Origin: Engraulis encrasicolus
Lineage: Eukaryota > Chordata > Actinopteri > Clupeiformes > Engraulidae
Length of the DNA: 64,000 nucleotides
Direction: 5' to 3'
Assembly (NCBI RefSeq): GCF_034702125.1
Contig: NC_085872.1
Coordinates: 30,278,134 to 30,342,133 of the forward strand
The translations under genes and the position numbers were made by a program. Shown here piece after piece: positions 1 through 40,445 of this stretch. Each line of letters begins with the position of its first letter. Position 1 is the first letter of the stretch. The notes beneath the pieces were generated by a model. It searched no databases, was not told the origin of the DNA, and saw nothing but the letters and a program-made list of their open reading frames with translations.

Positions 1-12297
<12,297 letters not shown>

Positions 12298-13789
12298 GGG
12301 TGACGGCTGTGCAACACTCCTGCAGAACCCACACAGCAATGATTCTAGAGCATTTGGTTCTAGAATCTTTGCCCTGCAGCCCTTGTGACCTCACCAACCG
12401 AGTCCCAGATGTGACTGACTTCCGTAATGCAGGAGAACGAGGGAAAGAACTGTGATGTGCCCTCTCCCTCTCTTTCTCTAGGGATGAGATGCAAAGACTC
12501 TGCCCCTGGTGGAGAAGCGGTGAAGAACAGCTTGGAGACTCCATGTATTGATAGTGCTTCAGATGTTTTAGTATTTATTTTGAGAAACTCACTTTTTTGT
12601 TGTTGATTATTTTACTGTATGTTTCAAAATGGAGAAAAAGGTTGTTTGATATGCTCTCTTTTCATGAATGTTCCAAATGTAAAAGAGTCCTTGTAATGTT
12701 CTTGCAGATATTGAAATACACAAATGATGTCACTTGGAATTGAAATTATGAATTATATGAGAACAAAAAAATGTGTTTGGATTGTTAAGATAACCTCTAC
12801 TACACAACCCTCAGATGGTCGGCCAGTGTAGTTAGTTAGCACGACTTGGCATGGAAAAGTAACCCCATCCTTCCTAACACTTCATCCAGACACACTAGAG
12901 ACCGACCTAGCAGCCAGGCTGGCAAAGGGGTTAGTTGTCCAGGCCCCAGCCAGTGAGACAGTGGGTTCAGAATTGAGTCCTCATTACATTAAATGTATTG
13001 TGTGTGGAGAGGGCCTTTCAGATGATTTTGTCTTCTTGGCCCAGCCAAAGATCTCAGTTGCCCCCTGGCACACAGCTACCCACTCAATCAGATCAAAAAT
13101 GCCATGTCTATCGATAAAGAATCCATGAACGAAGGCAATGAATTTGGTCCTCAAAAGAGTTCTGTTTTGGTTGAGATAAACATCTCCTGTCCTGTGCAGC
13201 ACAGTGTGGGAAATTTAATGACGTTAAATTTGGCAAATAACAAGAGGGGCATTAAAGTGCTTTGACTGGGATTAACTCAAGAGAGCACGGAAATGGCATT
13301 TCACAGGGAGAAGCACATCCATCAAAGTACAGTACATCTCGAAACCATTCAGTGTGACATGACAGGTTTAAGTGCCATTCCACATGAAATACCAACCTTT
13401 TGCTTTGCCTTGAAAACGGCAATTTATGCTACTGTGTATCCCAACAGGCAAGCTCTTGGTGACAGCAAGCTATTGTGGCAATACACACTATGGTAGTGCA
13501 TTGTTACTTTTTAAAAATATATACTGTAGTATTTATATATTATTTCACATCATCACCCACTAGGATTGCCACCTCTGTCTGACAAAAATCCCTGGACATT
13601 TGTAACTCGATTAACCCTTTTGCTCACAAGTAATGGCACCCTTCATTCATTGTCAAGGGGAAATATGGTTGACAGTTGGCAGCATCATTACTCACATGCT
13701 GCCATGCTGCCACTCATTCATAGTCTTTTACTGGGTTTGGCCTGTACTGGAGCACAGATGATAAGCAGCCTAAATGATGCACTGTTGAC

Positions 13790-14374
13790 CAGAGGTGGAA
13801 GAAGTACTGAAGTTGTGTACTTAAGTAAAAGTAGAAGTACCCTGCGAAAAAATTACTCAAGTGAAAGTAAAAGTTGTACACCAAAAACGTACTTAAGTAA
13901 AAGTCCTAAGTACTAACTTTTAAATGTACTTTTCAGTACAAAAGTACAAGTAGGCCTACTCGCGCAATGGCTGTCTTTCTCCATGTCTACCTACTTGATC
14001 CAATAGGAAAAATTGTCTGCAACGGTTTTCGGCTCTATTTGAACATGACTATGGAGTCCTGTTAATGTTTTTAAAAGTATATTTTCTGTCTGGGTGTCAA
14101 TTTGGAAGAGGGGCTTGGTCCCGCCTCCCTGCCCGCAGCTGAGGCTACTGAAATATCCACGAAACACAACAGGAAAACCTAGGATAAATGTAACTAGTAA
14201 CAAAGTCTTCTCCTCGAAATGTAAGGAGTAGAAAGTACAAGTAATTGTCAAAAAATGTAATTGAGTAAAAGTAAAAGTCTGCATTTTTATTTTTACTCAA
14301 GTAAGTACAAATTCCAGAAAAAACTACTTAAGTACAGTAACGAAGTAAAAATACTTAGTTACGTTCCACCTCTG
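13790..14374. mobile_element. hAT-type nonautonomous element (CAGAGGTGGAA termini)
   Basis: It starts CAGAGGTGGAAGAAGTAC and ends ACGTTCCACCTCTG. Both ends carry arrays of AAGTA motifs. The flanking 8-mers CTGTTGAC (13782-13789) and CTGTTGCC (14375-14382) match at 7 of 8 positions. CAGNGGTGG termini with 8-bp duplications are typical of hAT elements. There is no transposase reading frame. Confidence 0.85.
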
Positions 14375-14762
14375 CTGTTGCCATAAGAGACTTGATTGTC
14401 TTTACTTATCAGGAAAAGACAGGAATATACATAGGGCATAAACATGCCTAGGGCATAGGCATATAGGCTACATATAGCATAGGCGTATGCATAGGCATAG
14501 ACTGTAGAGTGAATTCCGGCATCTGCAACATTTATTTGGGTGTTCAGTTTCATTATTGACTATTTCCCTCACTAGAATGCTCCAGGGAACAATGGGAATC
14601 AGCCCTTTGTCAAAACACATCGTCAGAGGGGGTTTGTGATAAGATAGATGTGGACCGCTGTGCTTTTTTTTGTTTTTGTACCTAGTTGCTTTGGGGTTTT
14701 GTTTGTTTGTTTGTTTGTTTTTGGCACATGCCAACATGAGAGTTTTTTATCACACTGTATTG

Positions 14763-15155
14763 CAGGGTTATTCAATTAAAAGTCACCTAGGGCCAGTTTT
14801 TCAAATTTCCTCCAGTGAAGGGGCCGAACATAGAATCCGTATAACTGCGAGCAGCACACTGTCCGAGGTTAGGGTGCGAAACAAGCGGATAGCTTGCCAG
14901 AAAGAACAGATATTCACTTCTCTATTTCTTAGTAGCCTTAGGATGGTCTATTTATAACACTGTTTTAGATAAGATTTCACTTTCATGTGAATGCATGGTA
15001 GAGATATCCCCAACCTGAAGTGTTAGTGATCACAAGTTATGCACGTCCACAGATTGCATGTATTCGTTTTCATTGTGTGCTGACCTTATGGGGGGCCAGA
15101 ACCTTGCCATCCAAGGGCCGCATTTGGCCCCAGGGCCGCCATTTGAATAGCCTTG
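14763..15155. mobile_element. hAT-type element with perfect 8-bp target duplication
   Basis: The termini CAGGGTTATTCAAT and TTGAATAGCCTTG form an imperfect inverted repeat. The flanks CTGTATTG at 14755-14762 and 15156-15163 are identical. The interior contains CCAAGGGCCGCATTTGGCC-type sequence and no coding potential. Confidence 0.85.
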
Positions 15156-15639
15156 CTGTATTGTCTAAATCACAAATAGATCAGTTGAACATCCTAACCA
15201 CTTTCAACCCCTATTTAAAGAAAGATAGGTTACTCTAGTCGTCAGACAGGCTATTTTGTTGCATTGTTGTGATTAGCCAAACTTCACCATTCCAACAGGA
15301 GGACTTATCTTGTGCTGTTTCTATGATAAGGATTGGCGTGTGAGCCTGTAGGATTGGTTTAGTTGTTGACAGTTGAACTTCAGAGACTCATGATTACACA
15401 CCATAGGCCTACATTTTGACGCCTCAGTCACTGGAGTTAACTTAACCATAATGCACAGACTTAAACCTTTCAGTTTATTTCTAAATAAAAATGAGTCAAA
15501 TTACATAATGTCCTATTATATTGCTAGCATATGCCTGCAGTGGGGTGCACTCGCGAATTTAGAGTACAAAAGTAGGCGTATTGTAGGCCTAGAATAGAAA
15601 GGTATTTTTCTGTTCATTTAGTGGGAATTTTTTGTAATT

Positions 15640-31073
<15,434 letters not shown>

Positions 31074-32536
31074 GACCCATCCCTTCCAGTCCCTCCGGCC
31101 TAATGAACCCACACCTCCACCCATCCGACATCCTCTGCTCCACATTTTGACCTCCAGGCTTTATGCCGTGCAACTTTCTGAAGCCTAACTCCGGGACCAC
31201 ACTGCAGGCGGCAAAAGCAGCCAAGATGGCGGAAGTAACACCAGTCAATGGAACGTCTACATTTTTGTAATCCTTACCTTTGGTTGTCTGCTCCCCCTGA
31301 TCGAACATTGAAAGTTTGACTTTTAGCCACTTTTGCTGCATGTAGTATGTTCAGTCCTGCAGAGTTTTCCAGCTATTTTAAGCTGTTTTTTTTCACCTTT
31401 AAACTGTTCATACAGCAAGACTACCAGAGCGGTACTGGTGGCTTGATGTGCCAGTCCTGTTGGAGCGAAGGACCACACGTTGATCCAAACTCCAAAGGAC
31501 TTCAAAAGTGATCAAACTGTATCGCCAACAAGACTTTTTTTGTGCTGGGGAAAATGCATTTGTTACACTGTTATAATAACTTGCCGTCAGTTTGCCCAGT
31601 GGGCATTCCTTTAAGTGTTCTGTTAAACCTCTCTGGGTATCTTGCAGTACAGTATGTGCCACTGAGTCACTTTAATTTGCCAAGAGGCCTGTTTTAAGTT
31701 TTAGGAGAACTGCGAAACCATTCTCTTTGACATGCAGTGTTTTTTATTGTAAAGACAAGGTGGTGGAATGTTGGCAGAGGTCTCTGTGTGCCTGTGTGTG
31801 CGAGTGTGGACGTGTGTGTGTGCGTGCGTGTGTGCGTGTGTTTTAGTTACATATCCAAAAGCACATTACAGTTTACGTGATGGTCGGGTGTGTGTATCTC
31901 CTTTGGTACAGTTTTCTTACTTGTGTTTTAACTTTTTTTTCATGCCCTGTGAATATTCTTTGGGGAAAGATGTGTCTGTGTGTATTGAGAGGGAGGGTAA
32001 AGTCTATGTGGTATTTAGGGGTATCATGCTATTGACATTCTGAGTGGTTGGAAGAGGGAAGGTCTACAAGTGCCAAATCTGTATGGGGTGCTCAGGTCAG
32101 TTGTTCTTCCTCTTATCAAAGTGTCCATATCTATTGAGTCCTGATAATTGGGAAACTTGACCTTGAACACCTATTATTATGTTACAAAATCAGACTATTT
32201 CAGTTCTCTCTCTCTCTCTAGTGTTAAGCCAACTCTGAAAGGCAAAAGAACTGCTGGTAATGTGGCAATGTCTTGTTAATGATCTGATCTCATCCTCCAT
32301 TTACTGTATGGCCGTGGTTATATGTGCTGGCAAGGGGAGGACTATTCTGAGGGAGTAATACAATGCTGTTTCACTACTTTTCCCCCTCAATTTGTACAAA
32401 TTGATGAAAGGGATTGAGAATATTGTCCTAAAAATATTTTGTTCCCCATGTACTGTTATCTAGGTGTTCTTTTTCCTTTATTTTATTTATTTAATATAAT
32501 GGGCTGAGCAGCTATTTTTCTTGTGGTTTTATTAAC

Positions 32537-32542
32537 AATAAA
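32537..32542 (+). terminator. Polyadenylation signal of ttc39c
   Basis: AATAAA lies about 1.46 kb after the stop codon and is followed by a T/G-rich stretch (GATTTCCTTTGTTATCTTTG), as expected for a cleavage site. It is the first strong hexamer seen after the stop. Confidence 0.65.
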
Positions 32543-33580
32543 TTGATTTCCTTTGTTATCTTTGATATGCCTCTTGCAGTGATTGTCTACGTTCGTATAA
32601 ATTGTCACTGTGACCCATCATCTTCTTTGACATTATAAAATCCATCATTGATGACACACTTTGACTTGAAAATGACCAGTTCAATTGCTCAAGATAAGAA
32701 TGACTGAGGCGTTGTAATTTTCCCTAAATGTGACTTCCATGATAAAGAGTCCTTAAAGGTGCATTGGGTAAAATTGAGTCCAGAATAGGTATTGCAACTA
32801 TGCTTCTCAACTTTTCATGAATATTTACTAGGTAATAAAGTAGTACTAGTATGACCAAAGTACAGTATGTTTTGCAGCTGCTATTTCTGGACATTCAAAT
32901 GGACCATGGAGAATATCCCCTTTACATGCAGGAAAAGGTCATATTGAATACTTATATAATACTTATATAATACTTAATATTCATATTGAATAATTTGATG
33001 GGGGGGGGGGTGGGGAGGTACAATTTGTGAATGTGCCAGCATAAATTCTGGAAATGAACTACTGAAAATATTACACGGTGTACTTTTAAGGAAACAAAAA
33101 AAACTTTGACCACTGAATAGTATTATTTTCAAAATAATGATAAAGTAAGCTATTTTGTGGCTTCCGCATGGGAGATGGCGAACCTGATCGTTTTTCGATG
33201 TTGGGTTGTTGTAAAGTAATGTGCTAGGGTAGGCTACTCCATACAGATAGATTAGTTATTAGTACGAAGAGAAGTCGATTACTAATGTGACAGGCCTATC
33301 TCTTCCGGAATTGAAACGAGATCTCAATTGCTTGGTAGGGGTTCCGACAGAGCAAAACCAAAAAAAAGCCCTGCTAGGCGATATGATCAATGCGTGTCAT
33401 TAATAATAGCGGTCTAATGTTGTCCTTTTAATCGGAATTGCATATAGATAGATGAGAGTCTCCACTTGCCACCCATGTGGGCGCATACGTGCTTTGCATG
33501 ATGTGACATAGGATTATTAGCCTATTTCTACGGGTGTTTGACTCTGACAGTTCCTGTGCGCGCCGCGTTGTGTGCCATTA

Positions 33581-33588
33581 TGACGCAT
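33581..33588 (+). promoter_or_regulatory. CRE-like half site upstream of CABYR-like 1
   Basis: TGACGCAT lies 121 bp before the ATG. It differs from a full CRE (TGACGTCA). The call is weak on its own and is listed because copies 3 and 4 have better matches at comparable places. Confidence 0.3.
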
Positions 33589-33701
33589 GTCACAGTGGAA
33601 CGTGGTGATCGCAGCAAGATACTGCATTCGGCTCGCCTCTTGCAACTGTCAGTTGCAGTTATTAACCTTGCCGGGGCAGGTGAGACCATTATTTCCACAT
33701 C

Positions 33702-36700
33702 ATGTCGAGCCACAATTCGAGCACTGGCAAATACCATGTTCCTGATGGACTCAGGCCCATGCTGGAGGGATTTACCAAAGCAGTGGTAAATAGCAAGCCA
33801 CAGAATGTAAGACATTTTGGCGAAAAATACTTCAAGGCCCTTGGAACCTTCAGGGATGGTTAGTATACATTAGGCTACCATTTACATTCTTACTATTCAT
33901 GTAACCACTCTGTCTTCATTATTTAAAGGGACACTGTGCAAGAAATGGTCAAAAAGGGTAGGCCTACTGCAATTATGCTGCTTATTGAAATTGGGCTGCC
34001 AATTGCCAAATTTGATCTTTACATGAAAGTTTACCTAGTATTAAACAAATATTTTCTAGTATGGTCCAAGTACAGTAATTTTTTCAGCTAAAAATGGCTA
34101 TTTTTGGAAATTCAAAATGGCGGACCATGGAGAAGATCCCCCTATTCATGTATGAAAAGTGCAATTTTTCCAGTCATAATGAGTACTTAGAATTTGATGC
34201 TGGTGGTAAGTATTCATGAAAAAGGTAACATTAGTGAATGGGCAGCATGAATTCTGGAAATAAACAACTAAAAATCTCACACAGTGTCCCTTTAAGTCTG
34301 AACAGTTGGTAAATTAACTTAGTTGGTAAGCTATCTTAATGCGATTTATTCATCCAGAAAACCCTGGCTTGAGTTTCGAAGAGGTTTTGAAGGAATTCAA
34401 ACGAGCAAGACCTGCTCTTTGTAAGTAGCCTGCTGTGAAGTTTAATCATTACACAATGCATAATATAGGCTACTATGAATACATAAATATGTGTTATAAT
34501 CATCTTCATATTCATCCTATTCCCCTAGTTAAAAAGAAAGCCCATCCACCTTCGCCAGTCCAGTGCAAGGCTCAGAAGAGTTGGGAGGCAGGCCTACTGC
34601 TCTTTGAAGCCAGTGTCAACCAGGATGCACCTGTCCCTCTATTTCCTGCCGGTGACTCTGCAGCAAAAGACTCAGAGGCTCCTGATGGACAGGTGTTCCC
34701 TTCAGAGGGTGGTGAAGCTCTGACTGATAATGGTGACCTGGATGGGGTCATCTCTGCCAACATTGTCACCCTTTCGCCAGGCCCAATAACCCAGGAGTTG
34801 GCTGTCGACCTGGCAGTGTTTCGCAGGAAGACCACCCCCAAGAGTTCTCCACAACACAGCTCTAACACCAGCCAGAATGGGGAGTGCAGTGACACGGACG
34901 CACCATGCCAGCGCATCTGCTCAGCCCTTTTTGAACAGGTACCCCTTGATGTGATCGACATGGATGTGGACGCCGTCCTCATCAGGACAGCCACGCTGCC
35001 AAATGTGTCACAGATCATCGTTCAGTCCGAGGACGTGCCTGAGGTTATTGTGTTTCATGCTGACATTAAAATGTCCGACAGTAGACTTGACACTGAATGT
35101 GCAGCAGGTATGGATGCTACTGCTAAAACAGGAGAGAGCAGCGTCATGCCACCAACTATTCATGCACACTGTTGCCCTGACAACAGTGAGCCCATTATGG
35201 CAAGGACGGCCGACTCTGTGGAGATGATGATGTGCAGATGTGCCATGGAAAGTCCAAAGGTACAAGCCATTGCTAAAACAGAAGTGGATTCTGCCTCCCA
35301 GAAAAGTCTCATGTCTTTATCTCACCACATGGAGCAGTCAAACATGGCTGAACGTTTGATTTCCAACCAAGAACAGCAAGTTAGTGAAATTAATGTTTCT
35401 ACTTCCCAGGAGAATGTGGTGCAAAACACAAGTTGTCAGTCCTATGCAGGCGACAGTCAAATTACCAAAGAGGACACAGCCTCTACAAATAGTCCTGCAT
35501 CTCAGACATGTCTGTTATCAAGTGTTATCTCTGCAACAGAAGTCAACATTCTACCCGAATGTCCTGCCATGGAAGTTACCATGGCATCCATTAGTGCAAC
35601 TCCCGAACCAGCAAGGATGGTCGGTTCTCAGGACAGTCTCATCTCGGGCTCCATTCCAGACTTTCCTTCTTCCGATGAGTGTGAACCAGCTATAGGTGTG
35701 GGGGAGACCAGCCGCTATGATTCACCTGCCACCGGAAAGACTAGCAGCTCTGCTCTGCCCACTGAAAAGACCAGCCATACTACCTTGTCTGTGGGTAAAA
35801 CTAGCAGTACTGCTTTAGTCATGGAAAATACTAGTGCCACTGAAAAGACCAGCACTACTGATTTGCCTTTTGAAAAGACCAGCACCACTGCTTTACCTAT
35901 TGAGAAGACCAGCTGCATTGATTTGGCTGTGGAGAAGATCAGCAGTACTACGTTAGTTTCGGAGAATATCAGTAGTACTGTTTTGCCCGTTGAAAAGACC
36001 AGCGATACTGCTTTACCACTTGAGAAAGTCAGCACCACTACGTTGCCCATTGAGAAAGCCAGCTACACTACTTTACCCATTGAGAAGGTCAGCACTACTG
36101 CTTTACCTATTCAGAAGATCAGCACTACTGTTTTACCGATTGAAAAGAGTAGCAGCACTGCTTTATCCATCGAGAAGAGCTCCACTGCTTTCCCCATTGA
36201 GAGCATCAACACCGCTGCATTGCCTACTGAGACCAGCTGCATAGAGAAGACCAGCACAACTGCTTTATCTATTGAGAAGGTCAGTACAGCTTCTTTACCT
36301 GTGGAGAAGACCAGTAGTACAACTATAGTTGTAGAAAGGACCAGTAGTACTGCTTTGCCTACTGAGAAAACCAGCTACACTGCTTTACCTATTGAGAAGG
36401 TCAGCACTACAGTTTTACCTGTGGAGAAGACCAGTAGTAGTTCTTTGGCTGTAGAGAGGACTAGTAATACTGCTTTGCATATTGAGAAAACCAGCTGCAC
36501 TGCTTTACCTATTGAAAACACCAGTGCCGCTGCTTTACCTATCGAGCAGATCAGCACCAATGATTTTCCTGTGGAGAAGACCAGCTGTACTACTTTGGCT
36601 GTAGAGAGGACCAGTAGTACTGCTTTGGCTGCAGAGAGAACCAGTAGCACTGCTTTGGCTGTAGAGAGGACCAGTAGCACTGCTTTGGCTGCAGAGAGGA

Positions 36701-39103
36701 CCAGTAGCACTGCTTTGGCTGCAGAGAGGACCAGTAGCACTGCTTTGGCTGTAGAGAGGACCAGCAGCACTGCTTTGGCTGCAGAGAGGACCAGTAGTAC
36801 TGCTTTGCCTATCGAGAAAACCAGCTGCACTACTTTACCTATTGACGACGACACCAGTGCCACTACCTTATCTGTTGAGAAAGTCAGCACTACAGTTTTA
36901 CCTTTGGAGAAGACTAGTAGTACTACATTGGCTGTAGAGAGGACCAGTAGTACTGCTTTGGCTGTAGAGAGGACCAGTAGCACTGCTTTGGCTGTAGAGA
37001 GGACCAGTAGTACTGCTTTGGCTGTAGAGAGGACCAGTAGTACTGCTTTGCCTATTGTGAAAACCAGCTGCACTGCTTTTCCTGTGGAGAGGACCAGCAG
37101 CACTGCTTTACCTATCGAGAACATCAGTGCTACTGCTTTACCTATCGAAAAGGTCAGCACTACAGTTTTACCTGTGGAGAAGACCAGTAGTACTTCTTTG
37201 GCTGTAGAGAGGACCAGTAATACTGCTTTGACTGCAGAGAGGACCAGTAATACTGCTTTGACTGCAGAGAGGACCAGTAATACTGCTTTGACTGCAGAGA
37301 GGACCAGCAGCACTGCTTTGGCTGTAGACAGGACCAGTAGCACTGCTTTGGCTGTAGAGAGGACCAGTAGTACTGCTTTGGCTATTGAGAAAACCAGCTA
37401 CACTGCTTTACCTGTGGAGAGGACCAGCTGCACTGCTCTACCTGTGGAGAAGACCAGTAGTTCTACTTTGTCTGTGCAGAGGACCGGTGGTAGTACTTCT
37501 TTGCCTACTGGGAAAACCACTGACCTGCCTGTCATCAGCAAGACCAGCAGCAGCAACTTTCCTGTCATGGGCAAGAAAAGCAGCACTACTTCGCCTGTCT
37601 GCAAGGCCAGCAGCGGCTATTTGGTGAGCTGTCCTGTCGCGGCACAGGAGGAGGCAAAGGTCCCCATGTCAGCACGCATCCCGGACGCTGTGGACACTCA
37701 GCTGCCTGAAGAAGAGGAGATCAAGATCACAAATATATACAGCGCATCGTCTATGTGTACCAACAGCGCTCCACCAGTGGAGGTTCGGGTACCTTATTTG
37801 ATGTATCTGCCTCTTCCACAAACAGTCACCCAAACAAATGCTGATGGCAAGGAGGTCACAGCCTCACCTTACGTCTGCATCCCTGTGGCCTCGGGGGATC
37901 TGTCTCGCACCCCCAGCCTCGGCCCGGCTACGGCCCCTCAAGTGTCGGCCAGTAGCTGCTTCCCTGGCGCTTATGTCCCATTCATTGACGTGCAGACCCC
38001 GAGTTCCACTGTGCCGTTGACACAGACCTCACAGGACCAGATGCAGACCTCCAGGCCATGGCAGCCCTTTGCTCAACACCAACAAACAACCCCTTTGGCA
38101 GGCGAGGGAACTGGCCCTGCGGCTCACAGCTCCGCCTATCTGCAGCAGCAGGCCCCGCCAGCAAGTGCACCCATTAACATCGGACACCAGCCTAACCTGG
38201 CTCACTATGGCTGTGCAAAACGTAAGGCCTTGTGAGGTATTCACAAATGTAACAAAAATGCAGTTATCATTATTATTAGTAGTAGTAGTACTAGTACTAA
38301 GCTTAGTTGTTGTAGGAGTAGTAGTAGTCGTAGTAGTAGGCCTAGTAATAGTAGTTGTGGTGGTGGTGGTGGTGGTAGTAGTGGCACAGTAATATTAAAA
38401 GTAGCAATAATGCATATTATTATTATTATTAATATTTAATGCAAGAAAGCAAATGTGGTAAAAATTTGTGTAATAATCTATAGCTTTTTCTGCCCCAGCT
38501 GCTCCCACCCTCTGCCCATGTGTGAGCCCGGCCAACCACTGGAGGCTGTGTCACCTGACCCACCCCACCGTGCAGGTGGCGGCTCCTCTGAGCTGCACCT
38601 ACCAGTCCTCGCCAGCCATGTCCCAGTGTGGCCTGCCCCAGATAGCCAAAATCCCCATGTACCAGGACTGTGGGCTGTACTGCGGAGGCCTCGGCCACAC
38701 ACTTCACGTGAAGCCCTCCTGCGGAAACGCGCACGCTCACCACGACAGGGCGGAGGCCACCTCCTGTTCAGGCCATAACCTGGCCCCCGGCGGCACGCCT
38801 TGCTCAAGCTTCCCGTCCGAGCACGTGTTCGCCCACCAAGTATGCGCCCACCACGTGCAGTCCAGTGCCAACCAACATTGCCAGGCGATGTTCGCGACAC
38901 AGCAGCAGCACCACGGCTCACACCACATGTGCGACATGGGAAAGGAAAGGCCAGGCAGCCGATGTGGTGGGGCCTACGGGAGCATCTGCAACCTGAGCAA
39001 GCCTGCTGCCCCATCCAGCTGCTGCTTGCACCAGGGGTCGACCACAAGGATATGCCATGGACATAGTATGTATGGCTTGATAATAGCAACAGAAAACACA
39101 TAG
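33702..39103 (+). CDS. cabyr: CABYR-like paralogue 1: RIIa domain + giant Thr/Ser repeat + Cys/His-rich tail
   Basis: Exons 33702-33858, 34358-34420, 34529-38221 and 38499-39103 total 4518 nt in frame, giving 1505 aa. The N-terminus (MSSHNSSTGKYHVPDGL, then LRPMLEGFTKAVVN, PQNVRHFGEKYFKAL and FEEVLKEFKRA) is an RIIa dimerisation/docking domain. In the CABYR, ROPN1 and SPA17 families this domain binds AKAP helices in the sperm fibrous sheath. Exon 3 is one 3.7-kb exon. It holds the motif IIVQSEDVPEVIVFH (35011-35064), then about 59 ten-residue Thr/Ser units (35730-37510). The last exon is Cys/His-rich (CGLYCGG, CSSFPSEHVF, HHMCDMG). An alternative donor at 39065 would end the protein slightly earlier at an in-frame TAG in a 39180 exon. 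AATAAA lies at 39432-39437. The symbol denotes the family; orthology among the four copies is unresolved. Confidence 0.85.
33923..34295 (+). mobile_element. MITE family A copy in intron 1 of CABYR-like 1
   Basis: The ends are TTAAAGGGACACTGTGCA and CACACAGTGTCCCTTTAA. The interior is nearly identical to 11107-11474 and 41096-41461, so these three look recent relative to the other copies. Confidence 0.9.
35730..37510 (+). repeat. Coding minisatellite, about 59 x 30 bp (Thr/Ser-rich decapeptide)
   Basis: Each unit encodes a basic residue, TSS/TSC/VST, TAL or a similar triplet, two variable residues and Glu (consensus TSSTALAVER or TSSTALPIEK). Units are almost always 30 bp, so copy-number change keeps the frame. 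Three blocks are nearly homogeneous (36600-36810, 36940-37060, 37200-37390: unit GCTTTGGCTGTAGAGAGGAC plus CAGTAGTACT). A multi-unit pattern with VSTTVLP(V/L)EKTSS recurs near 36400, 36880 and 37150. Edge units are diverged, as in arrays that homogenise from the middle. The same array makes an antisense open frame (36375-37343) that is probably a by-product. Confidence 0.95.
38266..38395 (+). repeat. Triplet-rich tract (TAG/GTG) in intron 3 of CABYR-like 1
   Basis: Imperfect TAG, GTA and GGT triplets in the 277-bp intron between 38221 and 38499. Confidence 0.85.
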
Positions 39104-39431
39104 GTAGCCCAGAACCAGGGGATCATGTGTGATGTGTTTTTTAACTAATGAGTGTGTTTTATGTGCTTTGTTTTGACAGACTAGGGGTGAACTCATCCTA
39201 GGCGTGACCCACTGAGATCCAAGGTAAAAAAAATAATTAAACCATCATTATACAAAGAAGTGTCATTATTAAATATCTTGCATATTGCTAACATTTCTTT
39301 GTCAAATGCATTGCAAACTTTTCATTTTTTGTGTTTTATTCACCTCTAGGTCTGCATGGAGGACATCATATACACTTGTACATGGAAGAAAAATCCTTAA
39401 CTTTTTAATTTAGAAAGCTATTCAAAAGGAA

Positions 39432-39437
39432 AATAAA
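39432..39437 (+). terminator. Polyadenylation signal of CABYR-like 1
   Basis: AATAAA lies about 330 bp after the stop. Possible small 3'UTR introns (donor at 39065 or 39222, acceptor before 39351) would shorten this in the mRNA. Confidence 0.6.
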
Positions 39438-40407
39438 AAAGAAATCTGCATTGAAATTTTTGTTTTTGTCATATCAATGAATATCTATCAGTAGTCATAT
39501 TCAATGGAAAACATTATAAATACACAGCATCACATAATTAGTTACACAAGTATGTGCAGTTCATGTGATTATGCAATGACTAGACCATCCTTTCTGAACT
39601 ACATTTAAATAAGAAACTAAACTGGGTGGCAGGGGAGTAGAACACCTTGGCACCCTGACTAAGTTGGCTAGATAATAATCACAGTCATTACAGCAGCAGA
39701 AAAAAACAGACCCGTAGCTCAATGCTTGCTGCCCTAGTTATCTGCAATAATATGCTTGAAAGCAGGCAGAAGACGGTAGAGCTCATGCCAACAGTCTACA
39801 GCATATTTGGCAACACAGCCTGTACACTTCCATTAGTAGCTAGTAGGGAAGCCAACAGGTGAGGACAAAGGGGTCAGTTGTCCCGGGCCCAGATTTGGCT
39901 TCTCAGTACATTGCATGTTTTGGATTAGGGGCCCCACTTCGTCACGGGCCCGGCAAAAGCTGTCAGTGGCCCTGTTAACTAGGAGTGGAGGTTACACATA
40001 TAGTGCATCCACCCTCATATGCTTGTAGGGTTATGCATTAATAGCCATGAATTAATAGCAGTCTCTGGACAGCGACATACAGTACATTCAATAGCTGAAG
40101 ACTCAAAATGAGGGCTTATGGATAATTCAGTCACTTTCAGCATTCCTTAGTTGTGCCGTGCCTAGAAGTGAGTTCAGCAGCTAGTGAGGTTGTCATAGAC
40201 ACAGCTGATAGTACTTGCTTTACACTGGCATTCACAGATTGTGGCAAGAGGTGTGGAATACATTCTAATTTATTAATATGCAAATTGTGCTCATTTGTAC
40301 ATGTCATATGAACGTGTAAGGATCAGGAAGCACGCTCAACACCTTGTCTTCTTATACATTGCACTGGGTGCTTAACTTCGTCAATGAATGAACTCGAAAT
40401 CGCCATT

Positions 40408-40445
40408 TCACACTGAAGAAAGGTGTAAGCCCGAAACGTCTGTGA
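40408..40445 (+). ncRNA. Hammerhead-ribozyme-like motif (Penelope-like element remnant)
   Basis: Helix I strand TCACA (40408-40412) pairs with TGTGA (40441-40445). The core CTGAAGA is at 40413-40419, then a weak stem II region, then GAAA at 40433-40436. The self-complementary ACGT plus C form a minimal helix III and the NUH cleavage position at 40440. Stem II is weak, so activity is doubtful. Confidence 0.55.

Larger units (their letters stand above)
31074..33701. other. ttc39c 3'UTR and intergenic DNA up to the first CABYR-like gene
   Basis: The ttc39c 3'UTR runs to the AATAAA at 32537. A diverged family A MITE lies at 32753-33089 (TTAAAGGTGCATTGGGTAA to ACGGTGTACTTTTAA). The final 200 bp before 33702 contain CpG-richer sequence and a TGACGCAT element (33581-33588), a plausible promoter and 5'UTR for the next gene. 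No other gene was seen. Confidence 0.65.

Noticed and set aside
35730..37510. CRISPR-like or satellite array
   Set aside because: The units are adjacent, 30 bp, in frame and without spacers; this is a coding minisatellite in a vertebrate gene.
38478..39101. 207-codon minus-strand frame
   Set aside because: It is the antisense of the last exon of CABYR-like 1; the GC-rich coding sequence leaves several frames open.
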